DNA of 64,000 nt from Hymenobacter sediminis (lineage in GTDB: Bacteria > Bacteroidota > Bacteroidia > Cytophagales > Hymenobacteraceae): positions 124,001 to 188,000 of the forward strand of contig NZ_QKNS01000009.1 of the NCBI RefSeq assembly GCF_003231285.1, read 5' to 3'. The notes below the pieces were generated by a model, which was given only the letters and a program-made list of their open reading frames with translations, had not been told where the DNA came from and searched no databases. Made by a program: the position numbers and the translations under genes. Shown one piece after another: positions 44,303 through 53,601 of the stretch (position 1 is the stretch's first letter; every line of letters starts with the position of its first letter).

Positions 44303-45392
44303 AACGGACGGGGTTGGTAAGGGTCTCAGCAATTAAGAGCGCAAAAGTACTTCCAAAGTTGTCGGCAAGCAAATCCCGGAAAATTTCCCCGGTAAACTGT
44401 TCGCTCTCAAAATGTCCTACGTCGCAGAGCAGCAAACGGCCTTCCGCCGCGAAGTATTCGTGGTATTTCAGGTCGCCGGTTACGTAAGCATCAGCTCCGG
44501 CCGCGCGGGCTTTGCTGATAAGAAAACTGCCGGCTCCGCCACACAGGGCCACTTTCCGGATGGGCTGCTCAAACTCCGTGTGCTTCACCACGGGTACGCC
44601 CAGGGCCTGCTTCAGGCGCTGCCGGAACTGCTGGGGGCTCAGCGGCTCAGGTAGCTCACCCACCATACCGGAGCCTACATCCTGGTTGGTATTTTCAAGC
44701 TTCACAATTTCGTAGGCCACTTCCTCGTAGGGATGGGCCTGGCGCAGGGCCCGCAGAGCGGTTTGCTGCAGGTGTAGGGGTAGCAGCACTTCCACGCGCT
44801 CCTCACGCACAACCTCCGCTTCCCCGCGTCGGCCGAGGAATGGATCAGTCCCGGCGCCGGGCGTGAAGGTACCGGTGCCCTCGGTGCGGAAGCTGCATTC
44901 GGAATAGTCACCGACCTGACCCGCGCCAGCTTGGTAGAGCGCCTGCAAAACCGCTTCGGTATGCGTGAGAGGAACGTAGGTAATCAGTTTGGCCAATAAT
45001 CCGGGCTTAGGGTCGAGGATGCGCAGGTTGGTAAGGCCCAGCTTTTCGGCCAGCTTGCGGTTCACGCCGTGCCGCACGTTGTCGAGGTTGGTGTGGGCCG
45101 CGTACAGGGCCACGTCGTGCCGAATGGCTTTGAGTAGAGTTTGCTCCACCTCGTTAGCCCCAGTGAGGCGCTTGAGGGGTTTGAAAATGAGCGGATGATG
45201 CGCCACTACCACATTGCAGCCACGGCGCAGAGCCTCATCTACCACCGCTGGGGTGCAGTCTAGGGCAATCAGCACGCCGCGCACTTCCATCTGCGGGTCG
45301 CCGCACTGCAGGCCGGCGTTGTCGTAGGATTCTTGGTAGGCAAGAGGCGCGGCCCGCTCCAGCACACGGGCAAGGTCTTGGACGGTAGGCAT
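44292..45392 (-). CDS. Nif3-like dinuclear metal-centre protein
   Basis: The 366-residue protein matches the Nif3/YbgI family: VVVAHHPLIFKPLKRL holds two metal His ligands, LYAAHTNLDNV a third, and CDVGHFESEQ the C-terminal His and Glu. It has the inserted PII-like domain typical of long members (about 130-240). The family forms toroidal hexamers, often annotated GTP cyclohydrolase I type 2 without proof. Its 3' end overlaps the zinc-ribbon gene, whose promoter lies inside it. Confidence 0.93.
   Translation of the reverse strand: MPTVQDLARVLERAAPLAYQESYDNAGLQCGDPQMEVRGVLIALDCTPAVVDEALRRGCNVVVAHHPLIFKPLKRLTGANEVEQTLLKAIRHDVALYAAHTNLDNVRHGVNRKLAEKLGLTNLRILDPKPGLLAKLITYVPLTHTEAVLQALYQAGAGQVGDYSECSFRTEGTGTFTPGAGTDPFLGRRGEAEVVREERVEVLLPLHLQQTALRALRQAHPYEEVAYEIVKLENTNQDVGSGMVGELPEPLSPQQFRQRLKQALGVPVVKHTEFEQPIRKVALCGGAGSFLISKARAAGADAYVTGDLKYHEYFAAEGRLLLCDVGHFESEQFTGEIFRDLLADNFGSTFALLIAETLTNPVRYDF
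44342..44349 (-). promoter_or_regulatory. -7 box (TACTTTTG) inside the Nif3 gene
   Basis: Full TANNTTTG match on the minus strand, within the last codons of Nif3 and 39 bases upstream of the zinc-ribbon start. Confidence 0.45.
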
Positions 45393-45468
45393 GGGTAGGG
45401 AATAGAATTGTATGCGAAAAAGGAGGGAGCCCCTGTCAACTAGCGGTTATTACCTAAGAGGAGCTGAA

Positions 45469-46164
45469 TTAAACCCGGTGCATATTTCCCACATTTCCGG
45501 CACTCTGCAAGGTTTCTACATAGAGCGCCACGTTTTCAGAGAGGTTACGGCGCTTGTACTGCATCAAATAGCGTGGGTGGTCGAGGATGTGTAGCTGCTC
45601 AAAAAGCTCAAGCTCCTCATTAAGTCGGGTGAAATATTGTCCGTTGCGGCGACCTAGACAAACGGCCGCGTGGCGGGCTAGGCCTACTTCTTCCACAAGT
45701 TGCTTCAGGCCTCGCTGAATGGTAGGCCACAGCGCCGCCGTGACGGCCGGCGAATCATAGAAATTATAGTTCAGCCCGTCGCGCAGCAAAACTAGAGGGT
45801 AAAGAGAGCCCAGAAAGAATTGCCCGTAGAAAGCTGCTGGACCGCCCATAGCCGTTACTACAGCCTGCATAAACTCGCTGGAGGGCTCACGGCGGCGCGG
45901 TAGGTCGTTCTCTATCCCCCAAGCAGCCAGTGCGATGGGGTCAGTGAAGGCTACGCCGGTGCGGCCATTGCCCAAGCGGCCGGGGTTGATGCCCAGCACC
46001 GCTATCCGGGGCTGGTTGCCGGTGTAATATTGCTGGGCAAACTGGGTGAACAGGCCAAGGGGCGTGGGCTCCTGGTAGGGGCTGAACGCCTGCACATTTT
46101 CGGGAAGAGATGGGGGTAGGGGAAACTCGGTCAGAAAGCGCGTCAGGCGGTCGGCAAAGGACAT
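45469..46164 (-). CDS. SMUG2-like DNA glycosylase (DUF4918)
   Basis: The 231-residue protein has the uracil-DNA glycosylase fold motif GINPGRLGNGRTG (58-70), where Asn60 replaces the activating Asp as in SMUG enzymes, and the C-terminal HPRYLMQYKRR, which carries the conserved HP of motif 2 with a basic DNA-contacting patch. It probably removes uracil or its oxidised forms from DNA. The family assignment is by motif; substrate is inferred. The same-strand PP2C-like gene ends 73 bases upstream. Confidence 0.85.
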   Translation of the reverse strand: MSFADRLTRFLTEFPLPPSLPENVQAFSPYQEPTPLGLFTQFAQQYYTGNQPRIAVLGINPGRLGNGRTGVAFTDPIALAAWGIENDLPRRREPSSEFMQAVVTAMGGPAAFYGQFFLGSLYPLVLLRDGLNYNFYDSPAVTAALWPTIQRGLKQLVEEVGLARHAAVCLGRRNGQYFTRLNEELELFEQLHILDHPRYLMQYKRRNLSENVALYVETLQSAGNVGNMHRV

Positions 46165-46237
46165 AGCGAGCGGTATGTGATGCTGCTTGTACGGTGCTGC
46201 GGCATCTGTGGCCCGACCAGCGGGCGAAGAAACGCCG

Positions 46238-46978
46238 CTACGGGAGCCGCACCCGGATAATAGCTACGTCGTCGGTGGGCACCAGGCCCGCGGCGTTTTG
46301 TAGCTGCCGGACCTTGATGTTGAGCATCTCGGCGCGCTCGGCTAGCTCTTCGTCGACCAGCAGCCGGTGAGCCACCGCTGCCGGCTCGGCCAGGGCGGGA
46401 CCCGCTACGGGCCGGAAGCTGTCGATGCCATCCGTGGCCAGGCTGATATCCCGGCAGGCCAACATGTGTAGGCGCTGTTGCTGCCGGGCGTACCACGCGT
46501 CGAAGTCTTCGCCGAGGTGGTAGGCCAAATAATCAGGTCGGTTTTGCTGCTCGAAGCGGATAAGCTCGCCATTTACGGCCACGGTAGCGTCGCCGAGGGC
46601 CAGTAGCATGGCCTCGTGGCGGGCCGTGTCCAGTAGCAGGACTACCAGCGTGGTGAGCAGCTCGGGGGTATCGAGCAGAAGCAGGTTGCGCATTTCCCGG
46701 AAGCCCTGGAACACGCCGGCTACCAGTAGTTTAAGCTCTTCGGGCAAGGAGAGGGGGGCCGTGCGGGGCTGGTACAGCTCTTGATAGTAGTGCTCCTTGG
46801 CCGCCTTACGCAGCAGCTTGGCCCCGAGCGTAGCGGCAAAGTGACTATCCTGGCCCAGGGTGCACCCATCGAGCACGGCGCACACCAGCTTGTCTTCTCC
46901 CAGCGGCATCACTACCGTAAAGTCTTCGCAAAAATCAACGTGATACTCTCCGCGTTGCAGGAACTGGTAAATCGTCAT
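46238..46978 (-). CDS. PP2C-like serine/threonine phosphatase
   Basis: The 246-residue cytosolic protein shows PP2C landmarks: an early acidic site CEDFTVV, LVCAVLDG (Asp37), ALGDATVAVNG, SLATDGIDSF and the final DDVAIIRV. The metal-binding Asp residues of the fold are therefore present, although spacing is shorter than in classical PP2C. It should dephosphorylate Ser/Thr or a related substrate. No kinase partner is adjacent. Confidence 0.8.
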   Translation of the reverse strand: MTIYQFLQRGEYHVDFCEDFTVVMPLGEDKLVCAVLDGCTLGQDSHFAATLGAKLLRKAAKEHYYQELYQPRTAPLSLPEELKLLVAGVFQGFREMRNLLLLDTPELLTTLVVLLLDTARHEAMLLALGDATVAVNGELIRFEQQNRPDYLAYHLGEDFDAWYARQQQRLHMLACRDISLATDGIDSFRPVAGPALAEPAAVAHRLLVDEELAERAEMLNIKVRQLQNAAGLVPTDDVAIIRVRLP

Positions 46979-47137
46979 TGGGGGCGGGACTTTCTGGCGT
47001 AGTCTGCTGCGGCAGCGGAGAGAAATGGGGCCGGAAAGAGGCCCAATATCCGGCGTTTACGGCAACTTCCGACAAAAACAGCCGCGTAGCCCCCCCATTA
47101 TAGGCCGTGGGGCCTTCGCAACCTGTCCATAACCCGC

Positions 47138-47145
47138 TACTTTTG
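47138..47145 (+). promoter_or_regulatory. -7 box (TACTTTTG) of lpxK
   Basis: Full TANNTTTG match, 23 bases upstream of the lpxK ATG. Confidence 0.65.
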
Positions 47146-47168
47146 CGCCTCTCCCTACTGTTCACTCC

Positions 47169-48230
47169 ATGTCGTCCTTGCTGACATTGTTGCTGCTACC
47201 CCTGAGTTGGCTGTATGCCGGCGTGATGGCCGTGCGCAATGTGCTTTACCGGATTGGCCTTAAGCCATCGGTGCGCTTCCCGGAGGTTACGGTAATCAAC
47301 GTTGGTAACCTGCGGGTAGGTGGCACTGGCAAAACGCCTCACGTTGCCTGGGTGGTTAATTGGCTGCGCAGCCAGGCCCAGCACCCGGCTCTACTCAGCC
47401 GCGGCTATGGTCGCCGGACTCGTGGCTACCGGTGGGCTACCACTGAAGATACGGCGGCCACCATCGGCGATGAGTCACTCCAGCAGTTCCGCCACTTCGG
47501 CGGCGAGGTGCCGGTAGTGGTAAGCGAAGATCGGGTGGCCGGCATCCGGCAACTGCTGCACGACGAGCCCGCGACTACTGCTGTAGTGCTGGATGATGCC
47601 TACCAGCATCGGCGCGTAAGGCCCCAGGTGAATATCTTGCTTACAGAGCAGGAGCGGCCTTTCTATGATGACTTTGTGCTGCCCGCCGGCCGCCTGCGGG
47701 AAAGCCGCCGAGGCGCCGTCCGAGCCGATGTGGTTATTGTCACGAAATGTCCCCCTTTTCTATCGGCTACCATTCGGCAGGAAATCACCCGGCGCATCCA
47801 GCGTTACGCCCAGCCGGCGGTGCCCGTGCTTTTCTCGTGCTACCACTACGGGGTGGCAGTACCGCTCACGGCGAAAGCGCCCGCCGAGCTCGGCGGCGAC
47901 ATAGTCGTGCTTACGGGTATCGCGCGGCCCGAGCCGTTGCTGGAACACCTGCGCACGGCCGGCTACCGGGTGGTGCACCACGTCCGCTTCCCCGACCACC
48001 ACGCGTTTACCCAGCCGGAGCTTGAGCAGCTGGCCGCGCAATTAGGACCGGGCCAGTGCGTTGTAACTACCCAGAAAGACGCGGCCCGCTTGCTGGAGCC
48101 AGCCCTGGCTCCGCTGGTAGCTGCTCTCCCTGTACTCTATATTCCAATTGAGGTCCGGTTTCTGGCCGATGGGGAAGCCCGTCTGGCTGAGCTGCTGGCC
48201 CCGTACTTTCAGCCCCACGCTGTTGTCTGA
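47169..48230 (+). CDS. lpxK: Tetraacyldisaccharide 4'-kinase
   Basis: The 353-residue inner-membrane enzyme begins with a hydrophobic helix (LLTLLLLPLSWLYAGVM) and has the LpxK P-loop VGGTGKTP (50-57), then LDDAYQHR, which carries the conserved DD and H residues. It phosphorylates the 4' position of the lipid A disaccharide with ATP. A putative porin gene follows on the same strand. Confidence 0.96.
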   Translation: MSSLLTLLLLPLSWLYAGVMAVRNVLYRIGLKPSVRFPEVTVINVGNLRVGGTGKTPHVAWVVNWLRSQAQHPALLSRGYGRRTRGYRWATTEDTAATIGDESLQQFRHFGGEVPVVVSEDRVAGIRQLLHDEPATTAVVLDDAYQHRRVRPQVNILLTEQERPFYDDFVLPAGRLRESRRGAVRADVVIVTKCPPFLSATIRQEITRRIQRYAQPAVPVLFSCYHYGVAVPLTAKAPAELGGDIVVLTGIARPEPLLEHLRTAGYRVVHHVRFPDHHAFTQPELEQLAAQLGPGQCVVTTQKDAARLLEPALAPLVAALPVLYIPIEVRFLADGEARLAELLAPYFQPHAVV

Positions 48231-48300
48231 TCCGCTGTTGTTTTCGTTGTTGAAGGCCCCCGCGCGCCCTGTTCGTGTTTCAGCGCCGGTAAGTTGCCGG

Positions 48301-50301
48301 GTGCGGCCTTTGTCTCAGGTAGGGCGGGTAGCGGCGCTGCTGGCCGGCGTAGGACTGCTGGCTGGCACTGCCCAGGCCCAGATTATTGACGACTCTACCA
48401 AAGTGCGCTACGGCGCGCATACCACCTTCATTCTGCGCGAAGCTGATGTGTTCCGGGGCGATACGCTGGGGCGAATGATTGACACGACCCTTACCCGCCT
48501 ACCTCAGTCGCGCTACTGGACCTACGACAGCACCTACCAGCAAAACCTGGGCAACTTTGGCACTGCCTCGCGCCGCCTGCTCTGGACGCCGAACACGCAG
48601 CTGGGCGCCCGCCTGGGCCGCAACGTTTTCGACCAATATGTGCGCGACGCGGCTACTATTCCCTACTACGATACCCGCTCGCCCTATACCTTCTTCCGCT
48701 TTATTCAGGGCAACCCCTATGAGCAGGTATTTGAACTGTCGTACGCGCGCAGCATCAAGAAGGCGTTTAACGTGGGCTTTGCTTACGAGCGGTTTGGCTC
48801 CAATAAGCTAATGGGAAACGCTGGTAACACCCGAGCCGGTCTGGTAGAGCACTCAAACTTCCTGTTTTTCGTGCGTTATCAGTCTCCCGATGACCGGTAC
48901 CATGCGCTGGCGAACTTCAGTACTGCCCGCCACCGGGCAGTAGAGCAAGGAGGAGTTCAGCCCCAAGCTACTGACACGCTAGAAGGAAACCCCAACCGGT
49001 ATGATTTGTCGCAGCTCTTTGATTACGGGCGGGAACTGGTGCGCCTGAGCAACGCCGTAAACCGCGACGACCGGGACAGAGTACGGCTCGCGCATACTTA
49101 CCGCTTGCTTGGCCGGGGCCTCACCGCGTTTCATATCTTCGATTGGAGCCGCCAACTCAACAAATTCACCGATGACCGCCTGAACCCAGTTCGGGGAGCC
49201 TCTGCTTTTTATCCGGCGCTGCTGCTGAGCCAAGCCGCCACCGATGACCGAGCTGAGTTCCGGCAACTGGAGAATACGGTGGGAGTGATGGGCAACAGCA
49301 ACCAAGTGGAATATAGACTGTATGGTCGTCAGCGCACGTATTCACTGGTTACGCGGGCGGCCTATGGGCAACCCGCCGTACTGGGGGAAGCCCTACCCGA
49401 GCGTAATGGCACCCAGTTTTTTGCGGGTGGTGCAGCCGCTTTTCGCTACCGGCAGTTTGCTATTGAAACCAATGGCGAAGTAAAAGTAGAAACCGACATC
49501 AACGAAATAGAATACAAGCTTAATGGTATTGCCCGCTTAGGCCCGCTGAGCGGGGAATTGCTGCTAACTCAGTACGCGCCCACGCTTACGGAAATGGAGT
49601 TCTATGGAAACCACTACCGCTGGGGGGAAACCAAAGACCGCGAGCTTTTTAGCCGGCCCGCCGATACGCTGAACACAAGTCAGCAGTTAACTCTGCAAGA
49701 CTTCAAGAACACTCAGGTGCAGCAGCTTCGGGTTCGGCTAGCGCAGCAGCTGGGTCGGCACTATCTAGAAGGGGTAGGGACTGTGGCTAACATCAGCAAC
49801 CTGATCTACTACAACCAGCAAGCCATACCGGAGCAGCGTGACGTGGCCCAGCAACTAATCATGCTGATGGCGCGCTACCGGGTAAACTTTGGGCGCTTTG
49901 TGTGGGATACCCAAGGTACGTATACCCTTGGTGCTGAAGACAATGTTGAAGGAATTCGGGTGCCGAAAATAGTAGGCGATTCCCGCTTCTACTACCAAGG
50001 GTTCATCTTCAAAAAAGCGCTGCTGACGCAGGTAGGGGTGCAGGGCTACTTTCAGTCGCGGTGGAAGGCTTACGACTACAGTCCCAGCACCCAGCAGTTT
50101 TACCTGCAGGACCACTTCACTATCCGCAACACGCCGCTGGTGGATGTATTCCTAAGCGGGGACATCAAAACGGTGAGCATATTCCTGAAAATGGCTTACG
50201 TTAATCAATTTTTGCCCCAGTCAGGCTATTTCACTACACCCTACTATGTGGGAATGCCACGGCGTGTCCAGTTCGGTATTCGTTGGCAGTTCTTTAATTA
50301 A
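48301..50301 (+). CDS. Putative porin
   Basis: The open frame extends back to 48148, inside lpxK, but the GTG at 48301 gives a standard signal peptide (MRPLSQVGRVAALLAGVGLLAGTAQAQ), so it is preferred; TTG at 48238 is an alternative. The product of about 666 residues is rich in aromatic residues and alternating strands, consistent with an outer-membrane beta-barrel, and has the Bacteroidota putative-porin pattern (YYDTRSPYTFFRFIQGNPYEQVFELSYAR). The end ..RVQFGIRWQFFN with a terminal aromatic fits BAM insertion. Substrate unknown. Probably cotranscribed with lpxK. Confidence 0.85.
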   Translation: MRPLSQVGRVAALLAGVGLLAGTAQAQIIDDSTKVRYGAHTTFILREADVFRGDTLGRMIDTTLTRLPQSRYWTYDSTYQQNLGNFGTASRRLLWTPNTQLGARLGRNVFDQYVRDAATIPYYDTRSPYTFFRFIQGNPYEQVFELSYARSIKKAFNVGFAYERFGSNKLMGNAGNTRAGLVEHSNFLFFVRYQSPDDRYHALANFSTARHRAVEQGGVQPQATDTLEGNPNRYDLSQLFDYGRELVRLSNAVNRDDRDRVRLAHTYRLLGRGLTAFHIFDWSRQLNKFTDDRLNPVRGASAFYPALLLSQAATDDRAEFRQLENTVGVMGNSNQVEYRLYGRQRTYSLVTRAAYGQPAVLGEALPERNGTQFFAGGAAAFRYRQFAIETNGEVKVETDINEIEYKLNGIARLGPLSGELLLTQYAPTLTEMEFYGNHYRWGETKDRELFSRPADTLNTSQQLTLQDFKNTQVQQLRVRLAQQLGRHYLEGVGTVANISNLIYYNQQAIPEQRDVAQQLIMLMARYRVNFGRFVWDTQGTYTLGAEDNVEGIRVPKIVGDSRFYYQGFIFKKALLTQVGVQGYFQSRWKAYDYSPSTQQFYLQDHFTIRNTPLVDVFLSGDIKTVSIFLKMAYVNQFLPQSGYFTTPYYVGMPRRVQFGIRWQFFN

Positions 50302-50440
50302 TTCCTAAGTCATTGCAGTAAAGCCTAGCGAAGGAAGACCAGGCAGGCCCGGAACCACACTGCGGGTTTGGGCCGTTGCGAGGGGTAGCCGCCCCATCTA
50401 TATCTACCTTCGGTTCGCTTTATTTTCTGCGTAAAAAGTC

Positions 50441-51037
50441 ATGAAAGAGAAAACTATTCTGAAGCTAAAGCTGAACTCTGACCCACGGTGGGTGGATATT
50501 GCCAGCAAGAACATCGTGGATATTCTGGTTGACCATGCCTATTGTGAGCAGAAAGCTGCCAGCACTGGTATTTCGCTGATTGTAAAGTACCCGGAGAAAA
50601 CCCGGCTGGTAGAAGAGCTAACAGCGTTGGTAGCCGAGGAGTGGGAGCACTTTACGCGCGTGTTGCAGGAGCTGCGCAAGCGTGGCCACGAGCTGGGCCG
50701 CCCCCGCCGCGACGAGTACGTGGTGCAGCTAATGACCCACGTCCGGAAGGGCGGCGCCCGTGAGCGGCAGCTGATGGACCAGCTATTGGTAAGCGCTCTG
50801 ATAGAGGCCCGTAGCTGTGAGCGGTTCAAGCTTTTGTGGAAGCACATTCCGGACCCAGAGCTAAGCCAGTTTTACTACGAGTTGATGGCTTCTGAAGCCG
50901 GTCACTTTGTGAGTTACGTGGACCTGGCCAAGGAATATTGTGACCCTACGGAGGTAGACGCGCGGCTGCAGGAACTGCTGAAAATAGAAGGGGAAATTGT
51001 GACCAGCCTACCCGTTCGCGACGACCGAATGCACTAG
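50441..51037 (+). CDS. miaE: tRNA ms2io6A hydroxylase
   Basis: The 198-residue enzyme has the MiaE ferritin-like diiron pattern: Glu36 (DHAYCEQKAA), Glu67 and His70 (EEWEH), Glu122 (IEARSCERF), and Glu152 and His155 (SEAGHF). It hydroxylates the isopentenyl group of ms2i6A37 in tRNAs using O2. All ligands are visible, so it is probably active. miaB, which makes its substrate, is elsewhere in this window. A near -7 box (TACCTTCG) lies about 35 bases upstream. Confidence 0.95.
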   Translation: MKEKTILKLKLNSDPRWVDIASKNIVDILVDHAYCEQKAASTGISLIVKYPEKTRLVEELTALVAEEWEHFTRVLQELRKRGHELGRPRRDEYVVQLMTHVRKGGARERQLMDQLLVSALIEARSCERFKLLWKHIPDPELSQFYYELMASEAGHFVSYVDLAKEYCDPTEVDARLQELLKIEGEIVTSLPVRDDRMH

Positions 51038-51128
51038 CACAATAAGAATCTACATTCTGTAGCTTGGCTTCATTCCATTCGGCACAAGATGGTTATATAT
51101 TAGCCGCCGTATTTCCAGGCTCAACCGA

Positions 51129-51599
51129 ATGAAAAAACTACTACTACTTTTCTTTCTGTTTCTACCAGGCTGGCTGAAGGCACAGGATACTGCAAGCCCC
51201 GCAGCCGCCACCATTAACTTCTGTGGCCTCGATCTGAAGGTGCCTACTGGCTGTACGCCTGAGTCGAAATACTCGGTGCGTTGCCAAGATTACCAGATGA
51301 CCTGGATGTATCTGGACTATAGCATGCTACGCACCTTCCCGGATCAATTTGTGCAACAGGTACAGAAGAAGCACAAGCATGTGGAGCGCCAGCCGCTGGA
51401 ATGCTTTATCCTGGATGCACCTGCAAAAGGATACCGCCTGAGCTACCCCACCGAAACCGGTGGTATGGCTTACGAACTGATTGCTTACGGAACGGCCAAA
51501 GGCCAGCCTGTAATGGTTCAGTTAACGCTCTCGACAGATCCTGATAAGACGGCCGATTTGCCCGAGCTACCCCGCCAGATCATTCGTCTGACGAAGTAG
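51129..51599 (+). CDS. Hypothetical secreted protein
   Basis: This 156-residue protein has a signal peptide (MKKLLLLFFLFLPGWLKAQ). The mature part contains three cysteines near its start (INFCGLDLK, GCTPES, VRCQDY), which may form disulfides. A similar soluble pattern recurs in small Bacteroidota secreted proteins, but I recognise no family. It lies between miaE and the convergent GH2 gene. Confidence 0.75.
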   Translation: MKKLLLLFFLFLPGWLKAQDTASPAAATINFCGLDLKVPTGCTPESKYSVRCQDYQMTWMYLDYSMLRTFPDQFVQQVQKKHKHVERQPLECFILDAPAKGYRLSYPTETGGMAYELIAYGTAKGQPVMVQLTLSTDPDKTADLPELPRQIIRLTK

Positions 51600-51614
51600 C
51601 CCGAACTCGCCGCT

Positions 51615-53456
51615 TTATTTATCGGAAGAAGCGGCATCTTCAGCCGCCGACTTGGAGGCCAACAGGCCCGCCGGTACGGAAAGCTCGCCAGTATGGAAGT
51701 CAATTAGGCCGTTGCGTTCATCCTCGATGTTAGTGGCCTGGGTATACACGTCGCCGGCAATGGGGCGCTTACGCAACTCCTGCTTAAACTGACGGATACG
51801 CTCGGTGCGCTCATCAGAGCTTTGCGGTCCGCCGTAATCGGCAAAACCAAAGCCGCCCCACTCGCTCACAATCAGGGGCTTCTGACGGCCGTAGAAGAAT
51901 GGGTCGCCGATAACCAAGGGAAGTACCGCCACGTTGTCAAGGTCGCCCTGTACCATGCGGTCCAGGAGTTCGGCCCAGCGCGGTAGCTCCGGCGTGTACA
52001 CGTGCGCCGTCAGCAGGTCAGATTTCAGGCGTCCTTCCTGCGAAATATGCTGCCAGCCATCGTTGTCAACCACCAGAAATTGTGGGTGATTGATGTGCAT
52101 GTAGTGGTACATATCCACGATGTAGCGCCGGGTTTTGGCATTGGTGGCAATGTCCTGGGCCCCCCAGTCCTCGTTGTATAGGCTCCAGATAACAATGGAG
52201 GGGTGCGACTCAATCAGGGCCAGCATCCGGAGTAGTTCCGCCTTGTGGTTTTCGCGACTCTTGGGGGTAGAGGAGTGAGGGCTGGGTACTTCTACCCAGA
52301 GCAGCAAGCCTAATTCATCGGCCAGATTATAAATGCGAGGGTCAACCCCAGCAATGTGTACCCGCACTAGGTTGCAGCCCAGCGCTTGCATGGCGTGCAT
52401 GTGCCGCTGCATCTCCTCAAAAGTGGCCGTACCCGGCTGGTACAGAATGCCATCGAGATAGATGGGTTCGTTGTTGAGATACACATAGGTACCGCGCGAC
52501 TCTATTTTGCGCAGACCAAAGTGGGTTTCTATTTCAGCTGAGTAGCCTTCACTATCTATCAGTTGAGCTACCAAGCGGTAGAGGTTGGGGGCCCCCGGCG
52601 CCCAAAGCTTGGCGCCGGCCAATTCCATTACCACCCGTTGCTGCCGCTGCCCAGCTTCCAAGCGCAGTGGAAAATCGGCGGTGGCCAAGGGCTGGGGGGT
52701 AGGCGCTACCTTATCAAATACCTGCAGGCGTAGCGTGTACAGCCCGGGGTCGTGGATGCGGGTAGTGAGGTTGAAGCGCACCATTTGGTCCTCGATAATG
52801 CTGTCCACACCCACGCGTGAGCGGAGGCGGTTGCGCTCTACCATTTCCAGCCACACGCTGCGCACAGCCCCTGTGTAGGTTTGGTACCAGATGCCGCCGC
52901 GCTTATATACGTGCGACTCCTGCTTACCCCGCGTCGTGTCGGCATCCATCGTATCGACGATGCGGACGGTGAGGCGGTTTACGGGCCGCAGATGCTCCTC
53001 GCGCAGCTCAAAAGAGAAAGAGGTGTATTCGCCGTAGTGTACCTGTTCGCCCTCAATAGTGCTGAGCAGGAAGCCATTAAGCCACACCCGCGTTTCGTAG
53101 CCGCAGGCCCCGAAAGTTAGCTGGAACAGGGAGTGGGTGCCATCGTCGCCGCGCTCGGGGAGAGGAAACTCCCGCTCATACCAAACCACTACCTTATCCT
53201 GCCATCGGGGGGCATCGGGCTGGCCCTGGGCCATGTGCTCTTCCACCGAGCCCGGCCAGTTGGCCGTTTGCTCATAGGCGTGCGTCAGGTACCAACCGTC
53301 GCGCAGGCCAGTGTCATCGGGGTCTACGGCAAAGCGCCATTCCCCGTCCAGTAGCAGATAATTATTAGAGCGCAGAACCGCGCGTGGCAACGGATTAGCC
53401 GTCCGGACGTCGTTCTGAGAGGTAGAGAAGCCGTAATTAGAGGCAGGAGAAGGCAT
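51615..53456 (-). CDS. Glycoside hydrolase family 2 protein
   Basis: The start at 53456 (MPSPASNYGFSTSQNDVRTANPLPRAVL) gives 613 residues; the longer frame to 53534 is less likely. It has the GH2 sugar-binding N-domain (LLLDGEWRFAVD ... WLNGFLLST), an immunoglobulin-like domain (about 215-310) and the TIM barrel. The acid/base is Glu429 in LYNEDWG and the nucleophile Glu532 in VSEWGG. No signal peptide is seen, so it may be cytosolic. Beta-galactosidase or beta-glucuronidase are possible; specificity is unknown. Confidence 0.92.
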   Translation of the reverse strand: MPSPASNYGFSTSQNDVRTANPLPRAVLRSNNYLLLDGEWRFAVDPDDTGLRDGWYLTHAYEQTANWPGSVEEHMAQGQPDAPRWQDKVVVWYEREFPLPERGDDGTHSLFQLTFGACGYETRVWLNGFLLSTIEGEQVHYGEYTSFSFELREEHLRPVNRLTVRIVDTMDADTTRGKQESHVYKRGGIWYQTYTGAVRSVWLEMVERNRLRSRVGVDSIIEDQMVRFNLTTRIHDPGLYTLRLQVFDKVAPTPQPLATADFPLRLEAGQRQQRVVMELAGAKLWAPGAPNLYRLVAQLIDSEGYSAEIETHFGLRKIESRGTYVYLNNEPIYLDGILYQPGTATFEEMQRHMHAMQALGCNLVRVHIAGVDPRIYNLADELGLLLWVEVPSPHSSTPKSRENHKAELLRMLALIESHPSIVIWSLYNEDWGAQDIATNAKTRRYIVDMYHYMHINHPQFLVVDNDGWQHISQEGRLKSDLLTAHVYTPELPRWAELLDRMVQGDLDNVAVLPLVIGDPFFYGRQKPLIVSEWGGFGFADYGGPQSSDERTERIRQFKQELRKRPIAGDVYTQATNIEDERNGLIDFHTGELSVPAGLLASKSAAEDAASSDK

Positions 53457-53533
53457 AATGGCAACGTTGGTGTGAATGCTACAAACGAGTTTGGTGCCCA
53501 GCTGGATACCTGACCTAACAGATAAAATGCACA

Positions 53534-53564
53534 AACCCCAAAACAGACGTACTGCTTCGGGGTT
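53534..53564 (-). terminator. Possible terminator of the 53602-54879 gene
   Basis: A 6-bp stem (aacccc / ggggtt) with a 19-base loop lies 38 bases past the stop. The stem is short and the T tract is modest. Confidence 0.35.
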
Positions 53565-53601
53565 CGTTTATGTTACAGTAGCACGCGTAACCTGTTGCCT
53601 A

